Below are positions 1 to 12,229 of a DNA stretch of 64,000 nt, piece by piece. The notes below the pieces were generated by a model. The model ran no database searches, was not told the origin of the DNA, and was given only the letters and a program-made list of their open reading frames with translations. Every line of letters starts with the position of its first letter. Position 1 is the stretch's first letter. This DNA is from Actinomucor elegans (lineage: Eukaryota; Mucoromycota; Mucoromycetes; Mucorales; Mucoraceae), in contig JAMSLZ010000007.1 of NCBI GenBank assembly GCA_026027325.1, positions 1,488,001 to 1,552,000 of the forward strand, written 5' to 3'. The position numbers and the translations under genes are program-made.

Positions 1-871
1 GACAAAAATAATATAGTGGTATTACTTTAGTTTATCAAACATTCCAGCAGATGTGCTACTTTATTACAAACCTGTTATACTTGCTAAGCATAGCTTTAGA
101 CAGAGACTGTCCGAGAAATATATAGATAATTGGATCTAGTTCGCGAAAAATGCATGCAATTTAATACCAGTCATTATTGCATAATACACCCTATGCATTC
201 TGGTTAAATAATGGATCCATACGAAGTAATTATTTGTTTTGAACAAGTGGCAGTCATTGGAAGCGATATTAAGCCGAAATTAGTTAATAAATACAAATAT
301 TGTAGATGAGCTCAATATGACTGTTTTCAGAAATTAAGATGTACCCTATCACTCAAGTTTTTAAACTTGTCTTATTTTTATGGAGCATAAAGACATCATT
401 CCAGAGATATACTCTGTTGGTACTTCAGCCAATTAATTTTTTTTAGCATGTTGCTATATTTTTGTTAGATTTTGTTCTATATCAAATATTCAAGATATAG
501 CTGTATTTGCAAAATTACTATAAAACTGCTTTTTATCAACAGCAGTTCCGTCTATTGAAAGAAATTTCAAATGACCTTGACACCATTCGATGTACTATTG
601 AATTTTACATAAAATTCGCTAAAACATATTTTGCACATCACTATTTTATGGCATTAAATAGTGGATTAAAGTTCTGATATTGATTTTTGATTTCGCTGCA
701 AATGAAAGAACAATGATTTTTATTCACCGTTGCCCAATTATTAAAGATATTAATTCAAATTCCTCTTAAAGGATCATGACTTAAAGATTTTCAATTGAGC
801 AGTCATTTTATAGGTGAATGCACCTTCAGATTTTTTTTCTTTCACTTCAACCGACAGGATCCAGAGCAAAC
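1..871. other. Intergenic, left edge
   Basis: No convincing reading frame is visible on either strand. The stretch holds one diverged copy of the dispersed repeat family (about 80-200, listed separately) and, from about 820, the pyrimidine-rich leader of the following gene. Confidence 0.6.
80..200 (+). repeat. Dispersed ~170-bp family, single diverged copy
   Basis: Contains the core-like stretch GTCCGAGAAATATATAGATA followed by AAAATGCATGCA and a TTGCATAATACACC-like tail. The same order of motifs is seen in other copies in this window. Heavily diverged. Confidence 0.5.
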
Positions 872-912
872 ATGTCTACAGAAGAAGATTTCCAAGGTAA
901 GAAAATCAAAGA

Positions 913-1927
913 ATGTTTAACCTACTAAACAGCAGTAATTTAACTGATCGCGTTCGAAAATTAGAAAAATTAAAAGCATGTGTCAAAATGTGCATGGTCT
1001 ACCTCGACGATTTAAAGAAAGAACGTGAAGTGGAAGACAATGCCGAGTTTGATAGTGTTGCATTTCAAGAAACCATGGGTTAGTAACCTATTTTTTTTTA
1101 AATCCTTTTTCATTTTGATTAACCTTGCCATAGTCAATTTGGGCAAAATCCTTTCACATGACGCTACCAAGTTCACCTTGTCCTGTAAACCGCCTCGGAA
1201 ACCTACCGATGCAATTCATATGATCAGCACAGTAAGCAACACGATCTACCGTATTGTAGGCTTTTACAATACTATTCCCTCCAGTAGCGGTCAAAACTAT
1301 ATTGCCGCATATCGAAATGTCACCCGAGAATTGCTGCATGGTGTCATCAGTTTGTGCAGTAGCTTCATGACTACCAGTTTGCCCTTCATGGTATCCACTG
1401 CGGTACTTTGGGAGACTTGCAAGGAAATGACAGGGCTTCCTAAAACCAATAAAGAAGCTGTGTTGAAGGGTTGGTCGCGTCTGCAAGCAACACTCAAGGA
1501 CGCTCAATCTGAAGTCAAAGAGATCGCTGCTGGTGAGGATCGCTCAGAAGGATTTGATGATAATGAGGAGGAAGATGAACCTACGGATTTGAGTGAAGAA
1601 GAAATGGAAGTAGCTAAACAGTGTGCCAAGTTGGTGGATATGGCTGTATTTGTGATGCAAAAGATTTACATTCGTTGTATTAAAGAACAAGAACGTCCTG
1701 CTGTCAAATGGTTGGATAAGGTGTATGCTAGAGCTCAAGATTTAGTGGATGAAACAGACATGTTGGTGTCTCAAATTTATGATGAAGATGCTGCGACAAT
1801 GCGAGAAGAGGTGAAAAAGTATATCGAGAAATCCAGAGGATTGACTCAGTTGGCTAAGCAAAATGCACCCGAAGAACATGTGGAGTGGTTTTCCATGTGC
1901 GAAAATAAATATGATTCCATGTTGTAA
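913..1927 (+). CDS. Grap2/cyclin-D-interacting protein (GCIP/CCNDBP1) homolog
   Basis: Two exons (913-1078, 1134-1927) joined by a GTTAGT...TAG intron give 319 residues, close to the roughly 350 of animal GCIP. The call rests on the overall helical, acidic pattern: a Lys/Glu-rich N-terminal helix, a central hydrophobic stretch, an acidic linker ([15 protein letters not shown]), and a C-terminal helical bundle with [19 protein letters not shown]. In animals GCIP is a helix-loop-helix-like negative regulator that binds D-type cyclins and Grap2; its fungal role is not established. ATG913 is chosen because it is in frame with the main exon. An upstream ATG872 opens a separate 18-codon frame followed by a donor-like GTAAG at 897, and I could not join it in frame to exon 2. 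The true 5' end is therefore uncertain. Confidence 0.72.
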
Positions 1928-2304
1928 TATACAAAATAAACCCCCTTTTAGAATATTATGCTCAAGTTTAATCCAGTTAAAAGTTGTGTCTAAAAATGAA
2001 AGATAGATTTATAACTCAAGAGAGTGGGTATTTCACAAGTTCACAAACAGCCCTTTTGGCGTTGACGGGTCTTAATTTGCAACTAAACAAATAATAGTGT
2101 GTTTGGGCTAGGGTGTAAGCATCTACATAACAACAGCTTACTCTATTAGCATATTTTAATTCCTTTATAGTATACATATCAATTAAAACAATAGTGCTTT
2201 TTTAAGTAGGTATTTTCATTCCATCTGTCAGATAATGTATCACTTGAACTAGATATCCTCTTTTGTTCCAATGACAATTGTACAAACTTCATTCTTTATT
2301 ATTA
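1928..2304. other. Short convergent intergenic region
   Basis: Lies between the stop codons of the GCIP-like gene (+) and symplekin (-). AATAAA-like signals follow both ends. I see no gene in it. Confidence 0.6.
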
Positions 2305-3390
2305 TTACTCAGCTGCTGGCAATGCTGCAGCTGCAGCTGCTAGACTTTGGCCCGACAGGATGGGAGCCAGATGCTTCAAGTCAATTGACCTTTCTTCTGC
2401 CAAACTTGATATCGCTTGCACGGCTGATACAATTTCACGCGTAGGTGGTTCTACACAAAAATCAGTTAATACTATGATTTCAATTCCACTGTATATATTT
2501 TACTTGATTCACATAATATAGCCAGTATTCTAATAACCAGTGTTTCTCCGCCAGGGGGAAACTCTCTAATCAGCTTGACAAGATCTTGCGATCGCATACC
2601 AATGGACTTGATCATATTGACCATATGCAGTCGGATATACTTTTGCACAGATTCTGAAGCTTGAACGTAAACCGAGAATAACCTATAAAATCATTATTAT
2701 ACAGCGCAAGCAAGCCTAGAATGACTTACTCTTTTAATAATGTTGGTCTTTTGGTACATAATACAAAATAAAGTTCTGCATGTCGAACTACTTCCAACTT
2801 GATCCATGCATCTTTAGCATCTTCTTTGCTTTCAGCATCTTGCTCTTCTTGGCTGGCTTCATCCATTGTCACGTCTGTACTTTGGTCTTGCTTCAATTGC
2901 ACTAGTGTATGTAGTGCTTCTACAGCAAATGATTCAACCTTTTCATTGATCTCTAATTGATTGAGATTCCATTTTTTGACAGCTACAATACTGGTACGTC
3001 TCATTTTATCGTTTGTGTGCTTGCAGAGATCCAGTAATACCTGCAAAGCAAGGAATCTGACAGTGGGTCTGTTGGTTACTAGACTACGCAAAGTAGATAC
3101 ACACGGCACAAATCGTTCAGGGACAGATTCTAGATTCTGTTTGATCAAATCAATGACTTTAGCATCGAGCTCAGGCGCATCCAGTAATAGTTTAGTCAAG
3201 ATACGGTCTTTGGCATCCAGTGTAGGGATACCCTTTTCTAAAAGACGATGAAACCATTGGAAATAAGAAGGTGTATATGTGTTGGGATCCAAGCGCTGGT
3301 ATCGTTTGTCAAGCAAGTATTCTTCATGAAGCCACTCCAAAGCTAAATCGTGTCTGTTAAACATAAAGTGTGAATAAAATGCCCTGTGTG

Positions 3391-3425
<35 letters not shown>

Positions 3426-5345
3426 TTACCTGATTGCCAGGTTATCAACTATAAAGTCTATCAGTGTTTCTTTCAGCTCAATAGAAGTGTCTGTTGTATC
3501 ATTTGCTGCAATAATCAATTTTTTATTATCTTCTTCGTTTTCTGCATCCATCACCACGTCCTCATTTTCTGTTTCCTGCTTTACAATGGGATTCTTATGA
3601 TTTATGCCGCGGGTTATTAGTTTAGCAACTAACAATAACCAAACATTCTTGGGAGGCCCTGTAGGTGTAGCAGTTGCTGCTGGGGCTACTGCTGTAGTAG
3701 GGCCATCAGCGATCGCTTTTCTAGAGTTTTCATTAGCCAAAAGATGATGTGGTTGAAACACTTTCTCAGCATCCAAGATACGCTGCATCGACATCTTCAA
3801 CAATGTTCTCTTTTCATCGTTTGTCAATGCCACTTCAGTCGCCAACTCGTATGGTTGCATCTTGAGTGCTTGACTTGCGCGCTCTTCTACACTAGCCAGT
3901 ACTTGCACTGGAGGTTTTTCTTCCTTTGGCTCTTCAACTATTTCTTTCTTGAATCGTTTAGCTGCCATGGGTGGTATTTCCATCTCTTCATCATCTGAAT
4001 CTTGGGGCTCCAACTTCACTTCATTTTCATATTTGAATCGAGGATTTGTATTGTACTGAGGCTGTTCTGGAGGTGGTGGATAAGGTGGCGTGGTTGATCT
4101 GACAAATCCTGGGCGCGTGACAGCCAAAGTAACACCTTCCGCCGGTAACAAAGGCACACGTTGTTCCATCACAGCTAAAGGTACTGTCTGTAATACAGTC
4201 ATGCATAGACTTACCAGACTCGCTAAAGGAATTTGTGTAATATCGTAATTGGCAAGGATATTGGGAGCATTGGCAGCAGGAATGATAGGTGTGTTATCTG
4301 TGCGGGTACGTTTTTCTCGATCCACATCATGCTGCTGTTGGGGTGCAATACGTTTTGGACGTTGACGTGGCTGGAACATGGCTACATTACCTCCAATCGA
4401 TCCAAAGGCTGTAATCATGTCTTGTCGGTGGGGTGCAAGTGATTCCGTTCTATGATGATATGTATAAGTTAAGGCCTCTCGAGGCTTCTTCTTCTTTTTA
4501 CCTGATTAGTGAAACAAAAGCGAGTTTCAATGCTTTTTCCACATTACGCAACATGACAGGTGAATCGTCTTTTGTCTTAGTTTTTCTCCAAGATTTGAAT
4601 GCATTCATGACTGATTTTAAATACTGAGGTCTCTTTTTTACAATCACTGTTAAACAACTGATAGTGGCTGTAAGCACAGACCTAATGAACAGGGACCAAA
4701 GGTCAATAGTTATACTCAAATGTTTTCCTTTAAATGACTTACTCATTATCTGATGATAAAAGTTCAACGATAATATTATACGCATCTTCAGCTTCTTTTA
4801 CTAATGCTTGACTGTTCAATAATCGATGGTCGGCCCTTAACTAGTACATAATAACACGTTAATGACATGGATACCGAAGCTTTACATTCATGTTTACCTG
4901 AGATGCCTTGGAGAATAATAATACAATTACTTGTAAACACTTGATAGCAGTAATACATACACCTGTATTAGTATGATGGACAAGTCGCGTTTCTACCATG
5001 GTTAATAGCGATCGAGTCAGCTCCCATAATCTAGTTTCTGCTTCGTTTTGACATCTACCCGAGAGTATGAATAAGGCTATACATATCAACCTAATAGGAT
5101 CAAACTTACACAGTCCTGTATACAATGGGCAAAACAGTTGAAAAGGCTCTTGTGGCACTTTTAAGTGCTTTTAATTCTTCCTTGTAAGCATCTGTACCAT
5201 CGTCTTGCTTTTCGCAACCATATTGAATCAAAGCACTCAAAGTTTCCAAAAAACCTTTCGTAGCAAAGGACTGAGCATCGTCCGGCTGTAAAAGCACTTG
5301 CTGATCGAAATCACGTAATTGAACAAGTTGCTGGTCGTGATCCAT
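2305..5345 (-). CDS. Symplekin / Pta1, cleavage-polyadenylation scaffold
   Basis: Nuclear scaffold of the mRNA 3'-end processing machinery; symplekin binds Ssu72 through its N-terminal HEAT repeats and CstF64 and CPSF factors elsewhere. Eight exons (5345-5110, 5054-4898, 4840-4743, 4681-4502, 4449-3430, 3353-2730, 2682-2504, 2450-2305) total 2640 nt, giving 879 residues. Yeast Pta1 has about 785 and human symplekin about 1270. Evidence: an N-terminal HEAT region (VCQNEAETRLWEL, ISCLTVIVKKRPQYL), a low-complexity acidic middle with an RPKRIAPQQQ segment and a KRFKKEIVEEPKEEKPP segment, then a second HEAT region (LLLDAPELDAKVIDLI, LIREFPPGGETLVIRIL, PPTREIV) and the C-terminal block LKHLAPILSGQSL. 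All introns are 46-76 bp. Intron 5 (3429-3354) contains a CT/AT microsatellite. Confidence 0.93.
3385..3427. repeat. Compound (CT)n-(AT)n microsatellite in symplekin intron 5
   Basis: A run of TC dinucleotides is followed directly by TA dinucleotides, within the intron. On the transcribed strand it reads as alternating AT then GA, just inside the donor site. Confidence 0.9.
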
Positions 5346-7608
5346 GTTTAAAACGCGTTTATAAATTGGAAGAACCGTTAAAACAAAAGGCGAAAAAATT
5401 GTAATAGTGTTGATTTCTGCGGGTATTCAAAAACAAGTTAGGTCGGCTAAAGGCATCTATCACCGAGGAATTGTTCTGTTGGTACACTAACCGCATAGAA
5501 AAATGATGAGTTTAGCTTTTCACATGAACTCGCTGCAGGCCCAGATTAGTATGTTCGATATAATATATTTATGCTCTATTTTAATTGTAATTATACCTAG
5601 ATAGATAGAAGCTGCATATCTAGTTACATTTCATTGAGATAAGCCTTGTTCTGCGTTTAAATAATGTAAGTAGTTTACCGGCATACTAGCTATGTTGTAT
5701 TTTTTTTAAAAGATTGAGGTCCATGAAATTTTCGTTAATATAAGTTTAAAAGCACGTATGCATTCTATTCAAATACGTTATTTGTGAATATTTTTTGGAT
5801 TCTAATAGATCCAATAACTCATTCTGAGTATGGATCACTATTCTTATGCGACATTAAACTGGGATCGGTCGAGTGATCTATTGATCGTTAATTCCAATTT
5901 ATGCACATGTATTTGATTTATTGCTAACCATCAATGTATCGTATACCCATTACTCTTGAATAGCCTCTATATATGTAGCAAACCATTATAGGCGTATTCT
6001 AGTTATCTGAAGCGACGTTAAACCTGAATCTACCAAGGCATATATCAACCAAGAGATCTATCAACCATTAGATCCAATTTACCTGTAATGCCTGTGATTT
6101 ATATTGCGTATATGCTTAGAATAGGGTATAACTGTTTATAATTCATTTAAATATTAATAATAATAATAGATATAACGTCTTATTTCGAGCATGTATTATC
6201 ATCATTTGCTGCATTAAAGTGTATACTGGCCAAAAAAAAAAAAAAAAAAAGAAACCTGAGGGTACTCTTGGGCACCAATTATCAAAATTCGCCTTTTGCA
6301 GAGCATGAAAGCGCCATTTGGATATAAAATCACTAGTACCATAGATCTAATAAATTTAAAAATATGTAAATGTATTTTTGCTCTATTCTTCAGTTTAAGA
6401 ACACTCTAGCTATAGACACATTTAAAAATGTAGAAAAAAAAAGGTTCTTCATCAACGTCCACTATACGGATTAAAAGAACTACAAAACATTGTTTAAATT
6501 AATCGATGAGTATTTTAGCTCTTTACAAACATTATTAAAATATATTTTGTATATCTAAATATTTTCACTACCCAAAAGTCGGCCTAGAGGATATCAAGAG
6601 GTTTCATTTAGTGAGCTCAATCCCAGGCAACAAAATATATAACACAACAACGTATATATAATATATATTTACCGTTAGCCAATGGGAGAAGCTTATGTAT
6701 ATGGAGGTCAAATGATGATTGTCTATCAGCAATTAAATGTATTTTGCCAGAAGACAACTTGGTTTCCTTGACGATTTATAGGATTCGCATCTAAATCAGC
6801 AAGAAATATTGATGAAGCTTTGAAATATGAATATTGAATAGATCTATATACATTATGTTTAAATGAGTAAAATTCAAAACAGTAATTCTGATTGTATATC
6901 ATTAACTTTTGGACCGATACTTTTCTATTTTTTTTTTCTTTTACCTAACCTATACCATTCTAAAGAAGATTGTGTTATTTATAATCTTTTGTAATGATTT
7001 AAATTGTGCATTTGTCCTGGTTGTTATGTATAACTTGATTCCGATTTTTTCATACAAACTTTTGATGCACTCTTTCCAGAAACTATTTGCACATGTATCG
7101 AGGAGCAAATTGTTCATTCTCTAATAAAGCGTTTGTACAACTAAAGAGTAGCTTTTTTCCAATTGCCAATTGGATAGCGTACTAAGTCTTTTGTGATCAA
7201 CCACTGAGCACTATTTGATACGGAAAAACTCGGTTAAGCATATCATCTGATTAGTAGTTCTTGCTGAGAATACCATAATATTCAACTTGACGACATCGCT
7301 TTGTTACATTAATTATTTGTCAATCGTTCACCTTCATTACCCCCTGGTCCTGTGAGCACAGAGAAACAGTTACTAAATGTACCTTAAACTTAATATTTAG
7401 ACCCTCATATTGATAGACTAACAAAAGGCTTGTTGCTCATGCAATGGTTAGGCTGATAAACTTGAACTTTGCATGATAGATATATTTACAATAATTTTTT
7501 ATTTTAATAATAGTGTTGAAACAAATGCAATTTACAAAGAGTATATAAGTGTATATTATTAATAATAAATAAAAGCACGCATAAGGGAGCCTACTCAGTT
7601 TATATCAA
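5346..7608. other. Gene-free AT-rich region
   Basis: Upstream of symplekin and downstream of the alternative oxidase. Two tandem copies of the dispersed repeat lie at 5815-6140. An A19 run lies near 6232-6250. The reading frame at 6909-7124 has no recognisable features and I do not call it. Confidence 0.6.
5815..6140 (+). repeat. Dispersed ~170-bp family, two tandem units
   Basis: The anchor GCGACATTAAACTGGGATCG starts at 5848 and a second anchor GCGACGTTAAACC at 6012, 164 bp later. The first copy is preceded by CATTCTGAGTATGGATCACT and followed by GTCGAGTGATCTATTGATCG, the fullest forward version of the core. Confidence 0.65.
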
Positions 7609-8644
7609 TTAAGCGAAAGACGTAGTGCCATCATGATGGCTTCGACCTTCCTTCACTTCTTTTTCATGTTCTGCTTGAACGTCAGCCAAGATGTTTTCTT
7701 TGTTCATAGCAATACGATCAGAGAAGAAATGATTAGCATCACGATGAACAGCTTCATCGGCTCTTACAGCCAACACAACATCACGAACAGTAGCACTGGG
7801 ACTCAGGTTGTAGTAATCAATAGCAAATTGAGGAGCAGGACCATTCTTGATAATACCAGCGTCGAGATCATTCAGGAAATGAGTATAAGAAATTACTGCT
7901 TCTTCCTCTAAATAACTGCAATTTAAAAGTTAATATTGCATCTAATGAACTACTGAATGCTATATCTTACCCGCAGAAACGATGGCAAGAACGACTTGAA
8001 AGCAAGTACATCAAGAAATAAGTATTGAAGAAGACGCCTTGGGCACCAAGAATAATCAATCGATTGAATGCTGAGGGTTTTATGCACTTGAGCCAGACCA
8101 TCAAGTGGAATCGTTCATTTTCGGCTTCATGGAGCAGATGTGAGATCCAACCGTTATCGGGAGTCATTTTACGAAGGGATTTCATGTGTCGTAACATGGC
8201 AGCTACCATACCAGGGACGGCAGCGACAGTTTCTAGCATAACAGCACGCATATAATGGTCTCTGCCAAAGTAGGTATCGGGTAAGGTACGCAAGATCTTA
8301 ACGATACGATAGGCCACTTTGTCTCCAAAAGTACGAGGTTCAAAATGCTTACCAGGCCCAAAATCGAGTTTCTCGAGAGTATCCGTAGTGAGTGTCTGGC
8401 CTTCAATGAATTCTTCGCACATAGGCATTGGCCTGGACGCAAGGATTTCACGGTAGACATCTCTAGGCATGCTACCAATAACGTCCGAGATCTTTTCAGT
8501 ACTGGCGACTTGGAAGTGAGGTTGAGTTGTAGCGAAAGCACGACGAGCAAGAGTTGTTGTAGTAGCAGGTAACATAATACGTGATACAACAGAGGCAGAG
8601 GCAGCTGTCTTTAAGATTTGGTTTGTAGTGAGAGTTCTAATCAT
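7609..8644 (-). CDS. Alternative oxidase, mitochondrial
   Basis: Cyanide-insensitive ubiquinol oxidase of the inner mitochondrial membrane; it passes electrons from ubiquinol to oxygen, bypassing complexes III and IV. Two exons (8644-7971, 7915-7609) give 326 residues, normal for fungal enzymes. The first ~40 residues are Arg/Ser/Thr/Ala-rich without acidic residues until later, fitting a matrix-targeting presequence. Di-iron motifs are all present: [10 protein letters not shown] (Glu138), NERFHLM (Glu177, His180), LEEEA (Glu228, just after the intron) and [12 protein letters not shown]. The usual NERMHL is NERFHL here, a mild change. A TATATATA box lies 72 bp upstream of the start. No neighbouring respiratory gene is present, so its regulation cannot be inferred from context. 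Confidence 0.96.
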
Positions 8645-8715
8645 ATTGATTATACTAGAAGAGTAGGGTGTTTAGATTGTATGAAGAAACTTATAAAAAT
8701 GCACTACAACTTTCT

Positions 8716-8723
8716 TATATATA
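8716..8723 (-). promoter_or_regulatory. Likely TATA box of the alternative oxidase gene
   Basis: TATATATA on the minus strand, 72 bp upstream of the AOX start codon. Position and sequence fit a core promoter; not otherwise supported. Confidence 0.4.
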
Positions 8724-10216
8724 GTTTTTGACGTAAATGTTTAAGTCCATGTGGGTTTAGATAGTCCCGAAACTACTGCTATGAAATTCTAGAATATGAA
8801 TGATGTCGGAGTTTTGACCCGATATCAATGATAGTCTTTGGCTTACGCAAGTATTCATTTTTCTAGCTAATTGTCATAGCTCATCATCAAGCATCGTCTA
8901 TACATGAAAACAAGTCCAAAAACCAAGAAAATTGGTTAAAAAGTTGATCTGTTTGACAGTAATTTCACTTCTTAAACCCAAGGATTGATTCGGACGAAAA
9001 TCATTCTCGAAGAGTCATAATTCTAGCGAGCCAAGCCAATCAGATTAGTTTACCAAGCGAAACATGCTCTTAAACACTGAGGTAAAATTTCCCAGTCATT
9101 GGAACCATCATCCATCGTTTTAGATGAGCACTATCATATATACTTATCTTGACGCGTAGCTTTACTATCTATAATGATCATTTGAATTAAAAGATTTCTG
9201 CATAAGCATGATTGAACAATGACAGTAGTATTTCCTCATTAGTAAGGAATCTAGGTATCCGTGCTTGCACTCGACGAAAAAAAAAACGGAGTTGGAATCA
9301 CGTAAAACAACGTAACCTGGAACATTTTCGCCTATACTATTATTCGATTTATCTCCACATCTACTTGAAGTTTTGCCTTTACAACGTTTCATATTTTCCC
9401 GGCTACGGCGATGTATGATTCAGGTGGGCTGTACATTTTTCCATATGTTAGGATATAGCAGCAGAAGAAGAGGTCAGCAAGCTTGTAAATATTCAGTCAT
9501 TACAGTACTAAATAAGAAAATTGTGACCAGTGTCTGATTAGCTGCGGTATATGTAGCACCTTAGCTCGGCTTAATTATGACATTATTGTAGTATTTATAG
9601 CTTGTTCGTCATACAAATATATAGTGCTAAGCTTTATTTTATCCTATTGAAATCGAAGCACTTAAAATTAATATTGAATTCGATCCATAAAAAAGCATGG
9701 GTATATGAGTAGTAAAAAAAAAAAAAAAAAAAAAAAAGGCATACGTATTCATGGGTGGTGCTCACAAAAAGAATCCTTAAGGATTTGTCACGTATCAGAC
9801 TGTGCCTTGTCATTTATCATCCGTTAAAAATATGATAGAACAAGCATATGAAGCAACGAAAACGATAGGGTATTAGTCATCTCTCGTTTCCAGTGATTCT
9901 CTTCAGGCTATTTAGGTATTTACTAGTGCGAGTATCATGTATTAACATAATTGAAGCCAAAATCCATACAGTTAAGCATTTTAATGAGTCTTTATCTTTT
10001 GACTGATCTATTATTCCTATCATGTAAGCCTATACATAGCTATCTAGATAATCTATATATAGTCCTCCTCCCATGCTATGGTGGTGTTGCATTATGCCTA
10101 CTAGTATGGAGGATAATAAAAAAAACTTCATTTAATTAGAACGTATTAACTAGTAACTGTGAACCAGATATTTAATGTATCAATAATATAAAGGCTCCAA
10201 AAAAAATTGCAACAAT

Positions 10217-10290
10217 TCATTCTAAGCACGGCTAACTAATGAAATTTGACATTGTGCCGGAAAATCTACAGATCATTGATGAATTCATTG
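10217..10290 (+). repeat. Dispersed ~170-bp family, single copy
   Basis: CATTCTAAGCACGGCTAACT, then a degenerate TTTGACATTGTGCCGGAAAA and CTACAGATCATTGATG, in the same order as the family core. Confidence 0.55.
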
Positions 10291-11357
10291 TCGAAGTTTC
10301 AATTTTTTTTAATTATAGTAAAAATTGAAAACATAAAAGACGACAAGTTAAGATCAGTGGCTTACTCTTTATAAGACATAATAGAACATCTAAAAAATGA
10401 CTATATAATCGGAATTATATGTAACGTGTCAGACCTATATAACTCCTAAATATGCACATTTAAAAGCACATATGTGGCTTTATCCAATTTCAAAATTTCA
10501 GAGAGGTATCTCGGTTAGTTATTAAAGTAAGTGCGGTTTGATAATTTCACGCTTCGTGAAAGGTAGTATGGATGGTCATATTCAGTCACTGAAAGCCAAT
10601 GAAAATGATATCCCTACCGATTATTACCGTTACTTTGATTTGAAGAGCGATATAAACAAGTACTCTTGCACTCTGGGTGCTTAATGCAAGATATACAGAA
10701 TCCAATGTTCTTTCTTTTGACGCAACCTTTTGGGTAATTATTGTATAAAAAGATAAAAAGACAAAAATGGTTTACACCCCTTTTGGAGTCTTCCATTATC
10801 TGAGTTAGATAGAGGCAACTGAAGTTATTATACCACATATCTATCTATGAATCATCCTATGCGATAAAAATAAGATATATGTTCTCCTAGGCTACGATCA
10901 AGTCATCTTTTTGAGCCAAAGATAAGAGCGGTAATATGCTTAGTGTGTATCTGGGCTGGTAGGCAGCAATTAATGACTTTTGTTTGTTTGTTGTGGTATT
11001 AATGCATGTTGAATGAATTCCAGTCTTTTATATGTCTTTATTCAAATCTTTTTCTTTGACCTAGGTTATTTCAGACGTTCGGGAGAAGCAAAAGTCATTT
11101 TTAACAACAAGAACAGTCTATAGTAATCTATCTATTAACACAAGAATAGAATACTTCAGTCTAGATCGACAGGCTAGGCTTCTTTAACAATAGAGCAATA
11201 GTTCGCTTTCGATTCAAAGACTGGCTGCAATGTATAGTTACCACCCCTATTCCCTAACAAATAGTCACGCATAGCCTATTGATCTCTTACGCTCCCTTTT
11301 AATGATCATCGCCTGCACGTAAAACCCCCTTTTCATTCTCTTTTTTCTTTTCATCAA

Positions 11358-12111
11358 ATGAACATATTTCGGCTCATAGCAGATTTGATGCACTTGGCAT
11401 CCATATTCATTCTTTTGTTAAAGATTAGAAAGACCCATTCTTGTGTTGGTAAGCATTATCCAAAGGATTTTGAACAATAAACTAATATGATTTGAAGGCA
11501 TATCGTTCAAGACACAACTATTGTACTCAATAGTCTTTCTAACGCGTTATTTGGATTTGGTTTTAAAACATGTTTCTATTTATAATACCGTGATGAAGGT
11601 TTTCTTTATCGCGTCCTCTCTGTACATTCTGTACCTGATGCGATTTAAATATAAAGCTACGTACGATGCCGACCTTGATACCTTCCGTATAGAATATTTG
11701 TTGGTGGGATCTGCAGTTCTGGGAGTTCTATCCACATATATCTATACAGTGGTTGAGGTAAATGAAGAATTTTTTTTTCTTTTTTATAGTGAAGTAGCAT
11801 ATCTAAAAAATTTCAATACATAGATATTATGGACCTTTTCTATTTGGTTGGAAGCAGTAGCAATTCTACCTCAATTGTTCATGTTGCAGCGAACAGGAGA
11901 AGCAGAGACGATTACAACGCATTACTTGTTTGCTTTAGGCGCCTATAGAGCACTCTACTTACTGAACTGGATTTATCGATACATTGATGAAGGGCATACG
12001 GATTGGATTGCTTGGGTAGCTGGATTGATCCAGACAGCATTATATAGTGATTTCTTTTATATCTATTATAACAAGGTATTAAAAGGTGAAAAGTTTGAAT
12101 TGCCAAAGTAA
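11358..12111 (+). CDS. ERD2: ER lumen protein-retaining receptor (KDEL/HDEL receptor)
   Basis: Seven-pass Golgi membrane receptor that binds the C-terminal K/HDEL signal of escaped ER chaperones and returns them by COPI vesicles. Three exons (11358-11448, 11498-11757, 11824-12111) give 212 residues, the normal family length. Conserved blocks: [20 protein letters not shown] at the N terminus, then [24 protein letters not shown]-like and [40 protein letters not shown] and [13 protein letters not shown] near the end. The short C-terminal tail is Lys-rich, as expected for COPI sorting. The splice joins fall inside these blocks, so the exon model is well constrained. Confidence 0.96.
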
Positions 12112-12229
12112 GTGGATATGTTTCTATCTGTACCATACAAGGTTATTCACCTTGTTTCTCATAGAATGGTTTAAATACCCGAGTCTTTTTTCTTTCTTTC
12201 TTTTTTCTTCTTAATAAAATATTGCCATT

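Larger units (their letters stand above)
8645..11357. other. Divergent intergenic region between AOX and ERD2
   Basis: 2.7 kb without a supported gene. It carries the AOX promoter at its left end, an A24-class homopolymer at about 9714-9737, one dispersed-repeat copy at 10217-10290, and the pyrimidine-rich leader of ERD2 near 11330-11357. Frames at 9165-9418, 9951-10139 and 10614-10838 have no recognisable domains or gene-like leader. Confidence 0.55.

Noticed and set aside
872..896. A first exon for GCIP using ATG872
   Set aside because: Neither nearby acceptor joins it in frame to the main exon; recorded as an uncertainty rather than an exon.
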